From positions 1 through 64,000 of the forward strand of contig CAWDWP010000007.1 of the NCBI GenBank assembly GCA_963806045.1: DNA of 64,000 nt, in the 5' to 3' direction. Position 1 is the stretch's first letter, and every line of letters begins with the position of its first letter. A program made the position numbers and the translations under genes. Below are positions 26,331-37,200 of this stretch, piece by piece. This stretch comes from DATCHW01 sp963806045. GTDB lineage: Bacteria; Bacteroidota; Ignavibacteria; Tepidaquicellales; Tepidaquicellaceae. A model generated the notes under the pieces. That model did not search any database. It saw only the letters and a list, made by a program, of their open reading frames with translations, and was not told the origin of the DNA.

Positions 26331-28298
26331 TTGATATCACTTTTTGAAATAACAATAAATTATGGAACCAGGTACCTATTTGACAATATTAATTTAAGAG
26401 TTTCAGGAAAAGAACGATATGGATTAATAGGTGCGAATGGAGCAGGAAAATCGACTCTTTTAAAACTAATTTGTGGAATCCAGCAACCGGATTCGGGTGA
26501 AATTGTTATATCAAAACATACGACAATCGGATATCTGCCTCAAGAAACAGTAAATCTTATCGGGAAAACTGTTTTTCAGGAAGTATATGATTCTGCTGAA
26601 GATTTGACATATATACGAAATGAAATAAGGGACATTCAATATGAAATTGAAAACACTGTCGACAGAAACTCCGAAGTTTATTTAGATTTACTAAATGAAT
26701 ATTCTGAACTTCAGGAGAAATATCATTTATTAGAAGGGTATAAACTTAATTCTAAAGTTGAAAAAATATTACTGGGATTAGGGTTTCAGGAAAACGATTT
26801 CAACAGACCATCCGAAGAGTTTAGCGGTGGATGGCAAATGAGAATTGCTTTAGCAAAACTGCTTCTCCAAAATCCATCAATATTGCTTCTTGATGAACCT
26901 ACAAATCATTTGGATATTGAATCACTTATTTGGCTGGAAAATTATCTTATCAATTATTCAGGAGCAATTTTAATAGTATCACACGATAAAAATTTTCTAA
27001 ATAATATTACGAACAATACAATTGAAATATTTAATGGTTCTTTGACTTCATATTCCGGAAATTATGATTTTTTTCTTGCCGAAAAGGAAAAAAGAAAAGA
27101 ACTGACAGAAAATCGAATACGGAACCAGCAAAAATATATTAAAGAACAAGAAAAATTTATTGAAAGATTCCGATATAAGGCGACGAAAGCAAAAGCTGTG
27201 CAAAGCCGAATCAAAATGCTGGATAAAATAGAATTGCTGGAAGAAATTGAAAATGATAAACATATAAGATTCTCTTTCCCGCCAGCATTACATTCAGGTA
27301 AAATTGTAATGGAAATAAAAAATCTATCAAAAAGCTATGATGGTAAAGAAAATGTCCTTGAAGATATTAGCCTGGTTTTTGAACGAGGTGAGAAAATTGC
27401 ATTTCTTGGAGTAAATGGATCGGGAAAATCGACATTATCCAGAATAATTGCAGGAATTGAACCCTATGATTCAGGTACCATTAAGGATGGCCACCTGGTA
27501 GAAAAAAAATATTTTGCCCAAAATCAGGCTGAAGAACTCGATCTCGATTTAACAATTCTGGAGACAATGGAAAGAACATCTAAAAATGATTCCAGAATAA
27601 ATTTGAGATCAATTTTAGGCGGATTTTTATTCAGAGGTGATGATGTATTTAAAAAAGTTGGAGTTCTTTCAGGAGGGGAAAAATCACGTTTAGCACTGGC
27701 AAAAATGCTCGTTGAACCATCTAATTTTCTGATTCTCGATGAACCTACAAATCATCTGGATATTTCATCTAAAGACATTTTAAAAAGTGCATTAAATAAT
27801 TATAGTGGAACAGTAATTATTGTTTCTCACGACAGAGAGTTTATTGATGGAATTATAAATAGAGTTATTGAGTTTAAATCAAAAAAAATCAACATATTTA
27901 ATGGTAATAGTTCAGATTATCTAAAATATAAACATAATAAAGAAATAAAATCAGAAATAGAAAATTCTATAGATATTTCGGGTGAAAATTCCGAAACCGT
28001 TGAAAATCCCTGGCTTATTGGAAAGCTAAAGAAAAAAGAATACAAAAAGAAGCAAACAAAATTTAAAAAAATTATATCTGAATACGAAAATAAAATAGCA
28101 GCTCTTGAAACACGAAAAAAATCTATAGAAGAGATGATGATAGATCAAAATTTTTATAAAGACGTAAATAAAGCAGTTGAAATAAAAAATGAATATGAAG
28201 ATATTCTTCTCAAAATTAGAAAACTAAGTGTTCTTTGGGAAAAGGAAATAGAAAATTTAACAAGTTTTGAAAAACAAAACAAAATGGAAGGAGAATAA
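26331..28298 (+). CDS. ABC-F family ATPase
   Basis: This is a 655-residue soluble protein with two ATP-binding cassettes and no membrane domain. The TTG start gives the usual MISLFEITINYGTRYLF opening. Cassette 1: GANGAGKST, EEFSGGWQMR, DEPTNHLDI. Cassette 2: GVNGSGKST, LSGGEKSR, DEPTNHLDI. Between them (about 245-300) is the basic helical linker that reaches the ribosomal P site in ABC-F proteins. A C-terminal lysine-rich coiled coil (about 560-650) resembles that of Uup. Such proteins act on stalled ribosomes or in antibiotic protection; which applies here is unknown. The stop lies 1 base before the next ATG. Confidence 0.92.
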   Translation: MISLFEITINYGTRYLFDNINLRVSGKERYGLIGANGAGKSTLLKLICGIQQPDSGEIVISKHTTIGYLPQETVNLIGKTVFQEVYDSAEDLTYIRNEIRDIQYEIENTVDRNSEVYLDLLNEYSELQEKYHLLEGYKLNSKVEKILLGLGFQENDFNRPSEEFSGGWQMRIALAKLLLQNPSILLLDEPTNHLDIESLIWLENYLINYSGAILIVSHDKNFLNNITNNTIEIFNGSLTSYSGNYDFFLAEKEKRKELTENRIRNQQKYIKEQEKFIERFRYKATKAKAVQSRIKMLDKIELLEEIENDKHIRFSFPPALHSGKIVMEIKNLSKSYDGKENVLEDISLVFERGEKIAFLGVNGSGKSTLSRIIAGIEPYDSGTIKDGHLVEKKYFAQNQAEELDLDLTILETMERTSKNDSRINLRSILGGFLFRGDDVFKKVGVLSGGEKSRLALAKMLVEPSNFLILDEPTNHLDISSKDILKSALNNYSGTVIIVSHDREFIDGIINRVIEFKSKKINIFNGNSSDYLKYKHNKEIKSEIENSIDISGENSETVENPWLIGKLKKKEYKKKQTKFKKIISEYENKIAALETRKKSIEEMMIDQNFYKDVNKAVEIKNEYEDILLKIRKLSVLWEKEIENLTSFEKQNKMEGE

Positions 28299-28299
28299 A

Positions 28300-29061
28300 A
28301 TGAAGAATATTTTATTACTTATTTTCGCAATTACTCTTTTAACTTCAGGTTATATTAAAGCCGGTGATGGTTATGAAAAAGATCCAAGGAACAAAATTAG
28401 TTTTTCTAATACAAGTAAGTTCTTGCAGGACTATAAACTTGCTAAAAAAGAATTTAATTATAAAACAGGGAAATTAATAGAATTCTATGTAGATTTTCAA
28501 TTAGGTGCGTCCGGAACAAATGCAAATATTACGAAAGCCCCCGGAAGTACTGGTGGTGAATATACAACCACATCGAAACTTGGATATACGACTGGAGCAT
28601 TGGTTTATTTGAATTTATTTAATATGGTCAGCTTTTCAACAGGTTTAAGTTTCAATGGTAGGAGTTTTGGAGTAACTACTCCCAGTTATGGTTTCGATAC
28701 CGCTCAAATAAAACCGGGGAAAACTTCATACATAAGAGGTAATTATTTAGATATTCCTTTAAATTTCAATATTGGCGGAATGTTAACTGAAAAATTCGGA
28801 TTGTGGTTTAACGGGGGTCCATATTTTGCAGTTCTCCTGAGTTCACCTTCTGATAATGGAACAGGTCTAGGATATAAAAATTTTGATTTGGGATTGGTTG
28901 GAGTATTAACCGCAAATTATGTATTTGCTTACCCATTCAGTGTCTTATTAGGTACTTCTTTCAAATATGGAGGATTGAATAATCTTGGAAGTACATCATT
29001 CGTTGATAAAATAACTACTACAAATTATTCTTTCTTTACCGGACTGAGATTTCAATTATAA
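28300..29061 (+). CDS. Outer-membrane beta-barrel protein (OmpA-like porin fold)
   Basis: The ATG at 28300 has a good Shine-Dalgarno site (GGAAGGAG) that overlaps the end of the ABC-F gene, and it starts directly at a signal peptide (MKNILLLIFAITLLTSGYIKA); an upstream in-frame ATG at 28267 would put a charged tail before it. The mature protein is 230 residues of alternating strands with Gly/aromatic patterns (GVLTANYVFAYPFSVLLG) and ends TGLRFQL, with a terminal aromatic residue near the end as in outer-membrane barrels. The family is the generic small-barrel type; no ligand is predicted. It is co-transcribed with the ABC-F gene. Confidence 0.65.
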   Translation: MKNILLLIFAITLLTSGYIKAGDGYEKDPRNKISFSNTSKFLQDYKLAKKEFNYKTGKLIEFYVDFQLGASGTNANITKAPGSTGGEYTTTSKLGYTTGALVYLNLFNMVSFSTGLSFNGRSFGVTTPSYGFDTAQIKPGKTSYIRGNYLDIPLNFNIGGMLTEKFGLWFNGGPYFAVLLSSPSDNGTGLGYKNFDLGLVGVLTANYVFAYPFSVLLGTSFKYGGLNNLGSTSFVDKITTTNYSFFTGLRFQL

Positions 29062-29115
29062 TAATCAAGTAAAAGAATATTTATATACAACTGATCCAAG
29101 GAGTATTATACTTTT

Positions 29116-29961
29116 ATGAAAATTGGTAATTATGATGTTTATAAAATAAAGACCGGTTTATTTAAACTGGATGGAGGTGCAATGTTTGGTGTTGTGCCGA
29201 AATATCTATGGAATAAAACCAATCCTGCCGATGACCGGAACAGAATTGAAATGTGTACAAATTCTTTATTTATTAATAATGGAAATAGGAAAATACTTAT
29301 AGATACTGGTATTGGTAATAAGTTGAACGATAAACTTAGGGATATTTATGCTGTTGATAATTCTATGTGTTCGCTTGAGAATTCATTAAAAGAAATAAAT
29401 ATCAGACCGGAAGAAATTACAGATGTAATATTAACTCATCTTCATTTTGATCATTGCGGCGGGTGTACTTATTACGACGATGAAAACCAGCTAAATTTAA
29501 CATTCCCTAATGCAGTTCATTACGTTCAGAAAAAACACTATGATTGGGCTAAAGATCCCACTGAAAGGGATAAGGCAAGTTTTATTCAGGACGATTATGA
29601 ACCTCTTATCAAAAACAATAATCTAAAATTGTTGGAGGGAAATTATAAGTTTGATGATTTCATTTCTTTAGAAGTAGTAAATGGCCACACTCCATTTATG
29701 CAAATAGTAAAAATTTGTGATGAAAAATCAAATATTATTTATACAGCAGATTTAATACCAATGGCTTCGCATATTCCGGTTCCATATATTATGGGTTACG
29801 ATTTATTACCTCTCATAACACTTCAGGAGAAAAAAATATACTTACAGAATGCAGTTGATAATAATCAATTCTTCTTCTTCGAACATGACAGGTATACGGA
29901 TTGTGCTTCGGTAGAAGAAAAAAATGGTGCCTATTTTTTAAAGGATAAAATAAAATTTTAA
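29116..29961 (+). CDS. MBL-fold metallohydrolase
   Basis: This is a 281-residue metallo-beta-lactamase-fold protein. The di-metal site is LTHLHFDHCGG (HxHxDH, about 112-122), His in NGHTPFMQ, Asp in YTADLIP and His in FFFEHDRY. It lacks a signal peptide. The layout resembles the lactonase-like (AiiA-type) and general hydrolase branch rather than antibiotic lactamases. The substrate is unknown. An AAGGAG lies 12 bases before the ATG, a little far. The next gene begins 3 bases after the stop. Confidence 0.85.
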   Translation: MKIGNYDVYKIKTGLFKLDGGAMFGVVPKYLWNKTNPADDRNRIEMCTNSLFINNGNRKILIDTGIGNKLNDKLRDIYAVDNSMCSLENSLKEINIRPEEITDVILTHLHFDHCGGCTYYDDENQLNLTFPNAVHYVQKKHYDWAKDPTERDKASFIQDDYEPLIKNNNLKLLEGNYKFDDFISLEVVNGHTPFMQIVKICDEKSNIIYTADLIPMASHIPVPYIMGYDLLPLITLQEKKIYLQNAVDNNQFFFFEHDRYTDCASVEEKNGAYFLKDKIKF

Positions 29962-29964
29962 AAT

Positions 29965-31467
29965 TTGCAATTTTCATTTATTGATTCTTGTATAGTTATT
30001 GTTTACCTGATTGGAAGTGTAGTGTATGGAATTATTTCAGCCGGAAAACAAAAGAACTCTAATGATTATTTCCTGGGTGGTAAAAGACTTTCATGGTGGG
30101 CTGTAGGTTTTTCCATTGTGGCTTCAGAAACGAGTACTTTAACATTTATCAGCATTCCTGGATTAGCATACAAAAGTAATTTCTTTTTCCTGCAATTAGT
30201 ATTTGGTTATTTTATCGGAAGAATGTTTGTAACTTTTTTCTTCATTCCGGCATATTATAAAGGAAATTTGGAAACCGCATATGATTTTCTTGGGAAAAGA
30301 TTTGGTTTACTGTTGAGAAAAGTATCATCTTCAGTTTTTATTGTTACACGGGTTCTTGCATCCGGAGTAAGATTATTTGCTACCGCAATTCCGGTACATT
30401 TAATCACCGGATTGGATTATCCTGTTTGTATTGCAGTAATTGGCATTTTCACTTTAATTTACACTTATTTGGGAGGTTTAAAAGCAGTTGTCGCAATGGA
30501 TGTGGTTCAAATGTTCATCTATATAGGCGGTGCAGTTGCATCATTATTAATTATTTTCAGCTACCTTCCAAATGGGGCACAGGATGTTTTCAATTTCGCT
30601 GCGTCTAATGGACAAAATAAATTCCAATTATTTAATCTCAATTTTACGAATAGTTTTGGAGAATTTTTTGCTTCCCCATACACTCTTGTGGGGGCTCTTC
30701 TTGGAGGTACATTCCTTGCAATGGCTTCTCATGGAACTGATCAGCTTTTAGTTCAGCGTTTATTAGGGTGCAAATCAAAACGAGAAAGCCAGAAAGCATT
30801 AATTCTTGATGCTTCTTTGATTGTTCTGCAATTTGCTTTCTTTTTATTTTTAGGTGTTGCTCTTTACACTTTCTACAATGGTGTTTCATTTGAAAATTTA
30901 ACATTAAACTCGACAGGACTTAAACTGTCGTCTTCTGATGAAATATTCCCTAAATTTATAATAGAAAACTTACCGGTCGGAGTTGCGGGTATTGTAATCG
31001 CAGGTGTCCTTGCCTCCGCCATGGGAACATTATCATCAGCAATCAGTTCATTAGCGTCGTCAACGTATTTAGACTTATTTCAGAATAAAAAAACAGATTC
31101 AGTCCAAAATCCCCGTATCGAAATGTTTTGGTCCAGAATTTTTACTCTGTTATGGGGTGTAGTTTTGATTGGCGGAGCAATGCTTTTCAGGGATACGAAA
31201 AATCCGGTTGTAGAATTAGGTCTTTCAATTGCTTCCTTTACATATGGTGGCTTACTGGGTACGTTCCTGCTTGGTCTGTTTTTCAAATATTTGAAACAGA
31301 TTGATGCGTTAATAGGTTTTATTGCAGGAATTTTAGGAATGGTATTCGTAATTTACTTCACAAAAATAGCATACACTTGGTACACTATTATAGGTGTTTT
31401 TACTACTATTTTTATTGCAAATCTTATATATTTTATACGCATAAAATTTTTCAGAATTAACTCTTAA
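29965..31467 (+). CDS. Sodium:solute symporter
   Basis: This 500-residue protein has 13-14 transmembrane helices and a TTG start 3 bases after the MBL gene. Family marks: DYFLGGKRLSWWAVGFSIVASETSTLTFISIPG, where the Ser/Thr-rich break in helix 1 belongs to the sodium site, and GVLASAMGTLSSAISSLASSTYLDLF. The substrate (sugar, organic acid or amino acid) cannot be assigned. It lies between MBL and priA in a tight run. Confidence 0.9.
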   Translation: MQFSFIDSCIVIVYLIGSVVYGIISAGKQKNSNDYFLGGKRLSWWAVGFSIVASETSTLTFISIPGLAYKSNFFFLQLVFGYFIGRMFVTFFFIPAYYKGNLETAYDFLGKRFGLLLRKVSSSVFIVTRVLASGVRLFATAIPVHLITGLDYPVCIAVIGIFTLIYTYLGGLKAVVAMDVVQMFIYIGGAVASLLIIFSYLPNGAQDVFNFAASNGQNKFQLFNLNFTNSFGEFFASPYTLVGALLGGTFLAMASHGTDQLLVQRLLGCKSKRESQKALILDASLIVLQFAFFLFLGVALYTFYNGVSFENLTLNSTGLKLSSSDEIFPKFIIENLPVGVAGIVIAGVLASAMGTLSSAISSLASSTYLDLFQNKKTDSVQNPRIEMFWSRIFTLLWGVVLIGGAMLFRDTKNPVVELGLSIASFTYGGLLGTFLLGLFFKYLKQIDALIGFIAGILGMVFVIYFTKIAYTWYTIIGVFTTIFIANLIYFIRIKFFRINS

Positions 31468-31479
31468 TGAAATAATTAA

Positions 31480-33978
31480 TTGGGTGAAGTATTTTTAAAT
31501 ATTGCTCTCGATTTGCCGATTTATAAATTATTCACATATAAAGTACCCGAAAATTTAATCAAGGAAATCGAAATTGGAAAACGAGTTTTGGTTAATTTTT
31601 CAGGGAAAATATTAACAGGATTTATTGTTGACATTACTGGAAACACTAAATTAAAGAATGTGAAAGATATAAAATCGGTTTTAGATAGCGGGAAATTAAT
31701 CGAAGAGGAATATATCGAGTTTAGCAACTGGTTATCTCAATATTATATTCAACCAATAGGGGAATTTATTTTTTCAGCTATACCTTCAAAAATTAATCTC
31801 AAAACAGATAGGTATTATACGTTAAATAACAATTATGTCGAATATCTTGACAAAGCAAATTTGAAAAATGACTTCTACTTTAAAATTATTGAGCTATTCA
31901 AAAGTACAGAATATCAGTTAACTAAAAAACAAATCGAAAATAAGCTAAGAACTTCCGATATTACAAGTTATCTGAAAACTCTTGCAGATTTGTATATAAT
32001 GAATTCTTTTAACAAGTTTTCCCGAATATTATCTGAAAAAATAATAAAATTAATAATCAGAAATTTTGAATTAGCAGACGCCGATAATATTCTAGGGGAT
32101 ATAAAATCTGACAATCAAAGAGAAATATTAAAATTAATAATTGAAAACGAAGCTATAGAACAAAGTGTAATAAATAAAAAAATTAAATCAGCTTATCAGG
32201 CAATTAACTCTCTCCAGAAAAAAAATCTTATAAAAATAGAAGAAGTCCGGAAATATCGTGGATTTAAATCACTTCTGAAAGAAACTCAAAACAATATAAC
32301 CTATAATAAAGAGCAAATTGATGCAGTTTCAGAAATTCAGAATGCGATAGATATAGGAAACTTTAGTACATTTTTATTATTCGGAGTAACAGGAAGCGGG
32401 AAAACGGAAGTCTATATGCAGATTATTAGAAATGTTCTTGAAAAAAATAAAACTGCAATTGTATTAGTTCCTGAAATATCACTTACTCCTCAGTTAATTC
32501 ACCGATTCCAGGAAAGATTCGGTAATTTAATAGGGGTTATACACAGTAAATTATCTGAAGGACAGAGATTAGATACTTTTGATAAAATATTAGATGGTTC
32601 AATTAAAATTGTCATAGGTGCAAGATCTGCATTATTTGCACCACTCAGGAATATTGGAATTATAATAGTTGATGAAGAACATGATTCTTCTTATAAACAA
32701 AATTCTTCTCCAAGATATAATGCCCGGGATGCAGCTATTGTGAGAGCTAAATTAAATAATGCTGTCGTAGTGTTGGGTTCTGCCACACCTTCAATTGAAA
32801 GTTTTCATAATGTTTCTATCGGGAAATATCAACTACTTACAATTATGAAAAGGGCAAGTGACATAAAACTTCCCGAAGTAAGGATTCTCGATTTGAATGA
32901 GTCAAAAAGAAAAAATGGAATTAATGCAGGAGATGATTTTTTGGCAGTTATAGACAAAGTTAGGGTCAGATTTCTATCGAAAGAACTTATTTACAAAATA
33001 GCAGAAAAGTTGCACAAAAATGAAGGAATCATTTTACTTCAGAACAGAAGAGGGTATCACTCATATTTAGAATGTGTCGACTGCGGTAATGTTGAAATGT
33101 GTCCAAGATGCAGTGTATCACTTACTTATCATAAAACTTTCAATTATTTAAAGTGTCATTATTGCGGATTTTATAAAAGTTTAATCACAAAGTGTTCAAA
33201 TTGTTCTTCAGCGAGAATTATCAATAAAGGTGCAGGAACAGAAAAAGTTGAAGAAGAAATATCGAAACTGTTTCCGGATGCGATAATGAAAAGAGTCGAT
33301 TCAGATGTTATCAAATCAGATAAAAAATACCAGGAAATATTGAGAGATTTTTATAATGGGAAAATTAATATCCTGGTTGGCACTCAAATGATTTCTAAAG
33401 GCTTGGATTTTCCTAAAGTAACTTTGGTTGGAATAATTAATGCAGATATTGGTTTGCTTTATCCTGATTTTCGGGCGACGGAAAAAACATTTCAAATTCT
33501 TACACAAGTATCCGGCAGAAGCGGGAGGAGTTTTCTGGAAGGGGAAGTGCTAATTCAGACTCATCATCCTGAATACAGAGTATTTAATTATGTTATGAAT
33601 CATGATTATCTGAACTTTTATAAATATGAAATTAAAAATCGGGAAATTGCAAAATATCCTCCATTTTGCCGTATTGCTTTAATTGAGTTAAAAGCGAAAA
33701 ATAAAATATTATGTGAATCAAAGATTAAAGAATTATACAATGTTATCAAGAACCAGGATACAAAAAATTTTCTTGAACTGCTTCCACCGGGTCCTCCTTT
33801 ATTTTCAAAACTGAAGGATATGTATCGTTTTCATTTATTAATTAAGTCTTTTAAATCTAAAGATATTTCGGGTAGATATCTTATTAATTCACTCAATATT
33901 GCGAAAGATTATTCAGAACAAAACTTCCCGAACACAGTTCGAATGACAATAGATATGGATGCTTTAGAGATGCTGTAA
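31480..33978 (+). CDS. priA: Primosomal replication protein N' (PriA helicase)
   Basis: This is an 832-residue DEAH-box helicase that reloads the replisome at stalled forks. The TTG start gives MGEVFLNIALDLPIYKLFTY, the PriA DNA-binding domain. The helicase core has GVTGSGKTEVYMQ (Walker A), DEEHDSSYKQ (motif II), GSATPS (III), STNQR-like QVSGRSGR (VI). The zinc region holds CVDCGNVEMCPRC, CHYCG and CSNC between about 530 and 580. The length is normal. It follows the symporter by 12 bases. Confidence 0.96.
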   Translation: MGEVFLNIALDLPIYKLFTYKVPENLIKEIEIGKRVLVNFSGKILTGFIVDITGNTKLKNVKDIKSVLDSGKLIEEEYIEFSNWLSQYYIQPIGEFIFSAIPSKINLKTDRYYTLNNNYVEYLDKANLKNDFYFKIIELFKSTEYQLTKKQIENKLRTSDITSYLKTLADLYIMNSFNKFSRILSEKIIKLIIRNFELADADNILGDIKSDNQREILKLIIENEAIEQSVINKKIKSAYQAINSLQKKNLIKIEEVRKYRGFKSLLKETQNNITYNKEQIDAVSEIQNAIDIGNFSTFLLFGVTGSGKTEVYMQIIRNVLEKNKTAIVLVPEISLTPQLIHRFQERFGNLIGVIHSKLSEGQRLDTFDKILDGSIKIVIGARSALFAPLRNIGIIIVDEEHDSSYKQNSSPRYNARDAAIVRAKLNNAVVVLGSATPSIESFHNVSIGKYQLLTIMKRASDIKLPEVRILDLNESKRKNGINAGDDFLAVIDKVRVRFLSKELIYKIAEKLHKNEGIILLQNRRGYHSYLECVDCGNVEMCPRCSVSLTYHKTFNYLKCHYCGFYKSLITKCSNCSSARIINKGAGTEKVEEEISKLFPDAIMKRVDSDVIKSDKKYQEILRDFYNGKINILVGTQMISKGLDFPKVTLVGIINADIGLLYPDFRATEKTFQILTQVSGRSGRSFLEGEVLIQTHHPEYRVFNYVMNHDYLNFYKYEIKNREIAKYPPFCRIALIELKAKNKILCESKIKELYNVIKNQDTKNFLELLPPGPPLFSKLKDMYRFHLLIKSFKSKDISGRYLINSLNIAKDYSEQNFPNTVRMTIDMDALEML

Positions 33979-33985
33979 TAGAATG

Positions 33986-34057
33986 TGCCCCTGCAAGGAT
34001 TTGAACCCTGACTAGCGGTTCCGAAGACCGATGTGCTATCCATTACACTACAGAGGC
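33986..34057 (-). tRNA. tRNA-Arg (anticodon TCG)
   Basis: On the minus strand the acceptor GCCTCTG pairs with CAGGGGC; the D arm is GTGT/GCAC; the anticodon loop is CTTCGGA with anticodon TCG; the T arm is CAGGG/CCTTG with loop TTCAAAT. CCA is not encoded. The outermost anticodon-stem pair (T-C) is a mismatch. TCG reads CGA and, with wobble, other CGN arginine codons. Confidence 0.93.
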
Positions 34058-34132
34058 ATTATTATTTAATTCAAAAGTAATTATTTCCAGAATAATTTCC
34101 ACTGCAAATAGAATTTCATTGTCGCTTAATGC

Positions 34133-34169
34133 AAAAAAAAAATCCCCGGTATATTTTAATTACCGGGGA
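34133..34169 (-). terminator. Terminator of the C25 protease gene
   Basis: TCCCCGGTA (34143-34151) and TACCGGGGA (34161-34169) form a 9-bp stem. On the minus strand it is followed by ten T residues (A-run at 34133-34142), a textbook intrinsic terminator. Confidence 0.85.
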
Positions 34170-34248
34170 ATAATTAACCTGAAATGCAATTATAAAATTT
34201 TACATATATAAAATGATTTTCAACATATAAAAATGTATTTTCTAAATT

Positions 34249-37200
34249 TTATTTTATCAACATTAATTTCTTTGTTTCACTAAATGAACCGGATTCCATT
34301 CTATAATAATAAACACCGCTTGCAAGGTTTGTTCCATCGAAATCAACCATATAATACCCCGGCTGTTTAATTTCATTCACAAGTGTAACTAATTCACGTC
34401 CTAAAATGTCAAATACCTTTAGCGTAACTAAATTTGCTTTTGGAACTGAGAAATTTATTTTAGTAATTGGGTTAAATGGATTCGGATAATTTTGAGATAA
34501 AGAATAATAAATCGGAATACCATTATTGCCATTATTAATATTTGTTATTGCATTGATGGTAAGACTAATATTCGGTCTTGCAGTGTATGAAGTTGATGGG
34601 GTTGTTATATCAACACATCCATTTCCTGAAGATAAATCCTGATGCTGATGTTTTAACTGATTTTGAGAATTTGCTGTTCCGTTAACTGTAGTATTCTCTG
34701 TATACGAACTATTATTGAAACAAATTTCAATCACCAAATTATCATTACCATTCCATTGGAATGGAGTGGTAAAATCAACATATTGCCAGCCTGAACCGGA
34801 AACTGTATATCCGGCTGAAGGTGAATACACAGTTGTAAACCCGGTAGTTTCAAATGCAGTCAAGCTTGAACCTGAAAAGTTCTTGAGTTTAATATTGAAA
34901 CCATTCATTACTTGAGAAGATGCACTCGTTACATCAAAACCAATTCTTGTAACCATACCACCTTGAGAAACACCTGTTGCTAATATTTCAGCAGAAGTAT
35001 ATAACATTTGAGTTCTTGAATCCATATAGTAAGTATAATAAGGATATCCGCAGGAAGTTGTCCCGTTACCAATAATAGCAATATTTTGACCAATTGTAGT
35101 ATTTAGTGAATCTGCACACGATATTCCGAGATTCCCATTAAATACCAAATTGAATTTAGCAACATGACCTGCAGGAGTATTTGCAGCTGCCGTAACACTG
35201 AAAGATCTTATTATGGAATCGTTTACCAAAATGTTACCATAATTAATATTATTTGAATTAATCGTAACGAATGGATCCGTGGACGATATGGTTCCTACAA
35301 CATTATTTACAATCGAACTTCCTATATTTTTTATTCTAATTTTCAAACCTACAGTTTCACCTGCATCCCATCTACCATTGTTATTTCCGGTCGAATCGTT
35401 AATCAAATAATTTGCATATTTTAAAACTGGCGAATGTGCCACAATATCGAAATAACTAACCCATGTTTCAGAACCACTTGTCGCAATAACTGTAAATGTA
35501 ACATTTGTATTATTGGGAATATTATTTGCGACGGTATAAGCAAATGCATCAATTTTCAGGACTGTACTTCCTGCATTAATATTACCAAATGATTCCGATG
35601 AATCAGTCATAGTAATAAATGAATTCGTAGTAGTTACTTTAACGTTGACACCATTTGCAATAGCAGACCCAACATTTCTTAATCTTAAAGCTAATTTATT
35701 AGTTTCACCATAATCCATTAATCCGTTTCCATTCCCGAGTGGTGAAGCATCATTTATTGCAACAGAGTCTTTAACACAATATGGTCCTGAAGGCGGGATT
35801 ACATTAACATTAGAATTATATCTATAATAATTTTGTTTCGTGATAGTGACTTTTAAAACTTGACCGGGTATTTGTGTTCCTGGTAAAGAGACTGCTACTG
35901 GAGAACCAGTACCGGTTGCGGTTCCAAGCAGTGTGGTATCTAATGATATAGCAATAAATGAACCGGCATTTGCAGTTACATTAAATGAATTTACACCTGA
36001 TAGAACAACGGGATTATGAGAAACAGTCAAATTCATCGGAACCTCTGAATACAAATTTAAAAATGCATCCCCGTGCATATGGAATAATCTGTATGTGACA
36101 TCTTTGTATTGTGGAATATTTGGCCAGCTGGACTGTTTAAGAAAATATTTTCCTGCCGCCATTCCAAAAGCCGGTTTCAAACCTCTGGGCAAGGGATTTG
36201 GAGTAAAGTCGGGCATAAAATTTGGCCACAAGTTGTTGTACATACCCCATGCATATGTATCATTTACAAATGAATATGATGTTTCAGTTGGTCCCACAAA
36301 TCCAAGAGCACCGGAATTTTGACCGTTATAAGTATACCTGTGAAATACTTCACCAAAACTAACAGGATTATATTGGAAAGCACCGGTTTCGCAATTAATA
36401 GTATAGACGAAAGTAAGATCAGTATTTGTTAATCCGGATATATTTGAAGTAGTATATGCAGGTTCACCCCATCCTGTGTACATACCATGATCACGATGTT
36501 GAAGAATAAATGCACCTGAATTTATAGCATTATTTACCATGGTTGCATTACCGCCATCCCAACCACCTAAAGAATCGGGTGTCATAGGGATATACCCTTT
36601 TCCGATAGTCCCAAAATAATTCACAACTAACGGAGTATTAGGATTTGTCGACCATTGATTCCCGGGAGTACCTGAATAAATTTTATTTATTCTTACAGGT
36701 TGTTTATTTAAAACCTTACTCCAGAAACCCCCCATAACTTCGGAGCAAATCTGGAACCATCTTTCAGTTTGCCAACCAAGTGCAGTAATAGGATGAAGAT
36801 AAAAATTCGGATTTGTAGGAGGTGCTTTTTCATAATTTAAAAATTTTGTGACCATAACTTGCAACTGTGAAGCATCATTAGCTGTTATTCTAGAAAATAC
36901 AATATCAGGCATAGTGTCATTATTTACGTCGGCATACCAGTTATCATTTGCAAAATTTGGATACCCATCTGGATGAATTTCTAACTTTGATATAACATTA
37001 ATATTTGCATCAGTGCCGTAATCTCCAAGAAGCATTATGGCTGCGGGTTTAATTGTCCAATTATTGTATATATTTGCAACCCAGTTTTTAATCGTTGTCA
37101 CATCGTTTCCACCTATATCTGATAGTTTAAAAACACCGGTTTTAATGCCTTGTTGAATTCTGAATCTTTTAACAGTATCAGCCCATGCCGTATAACTTGG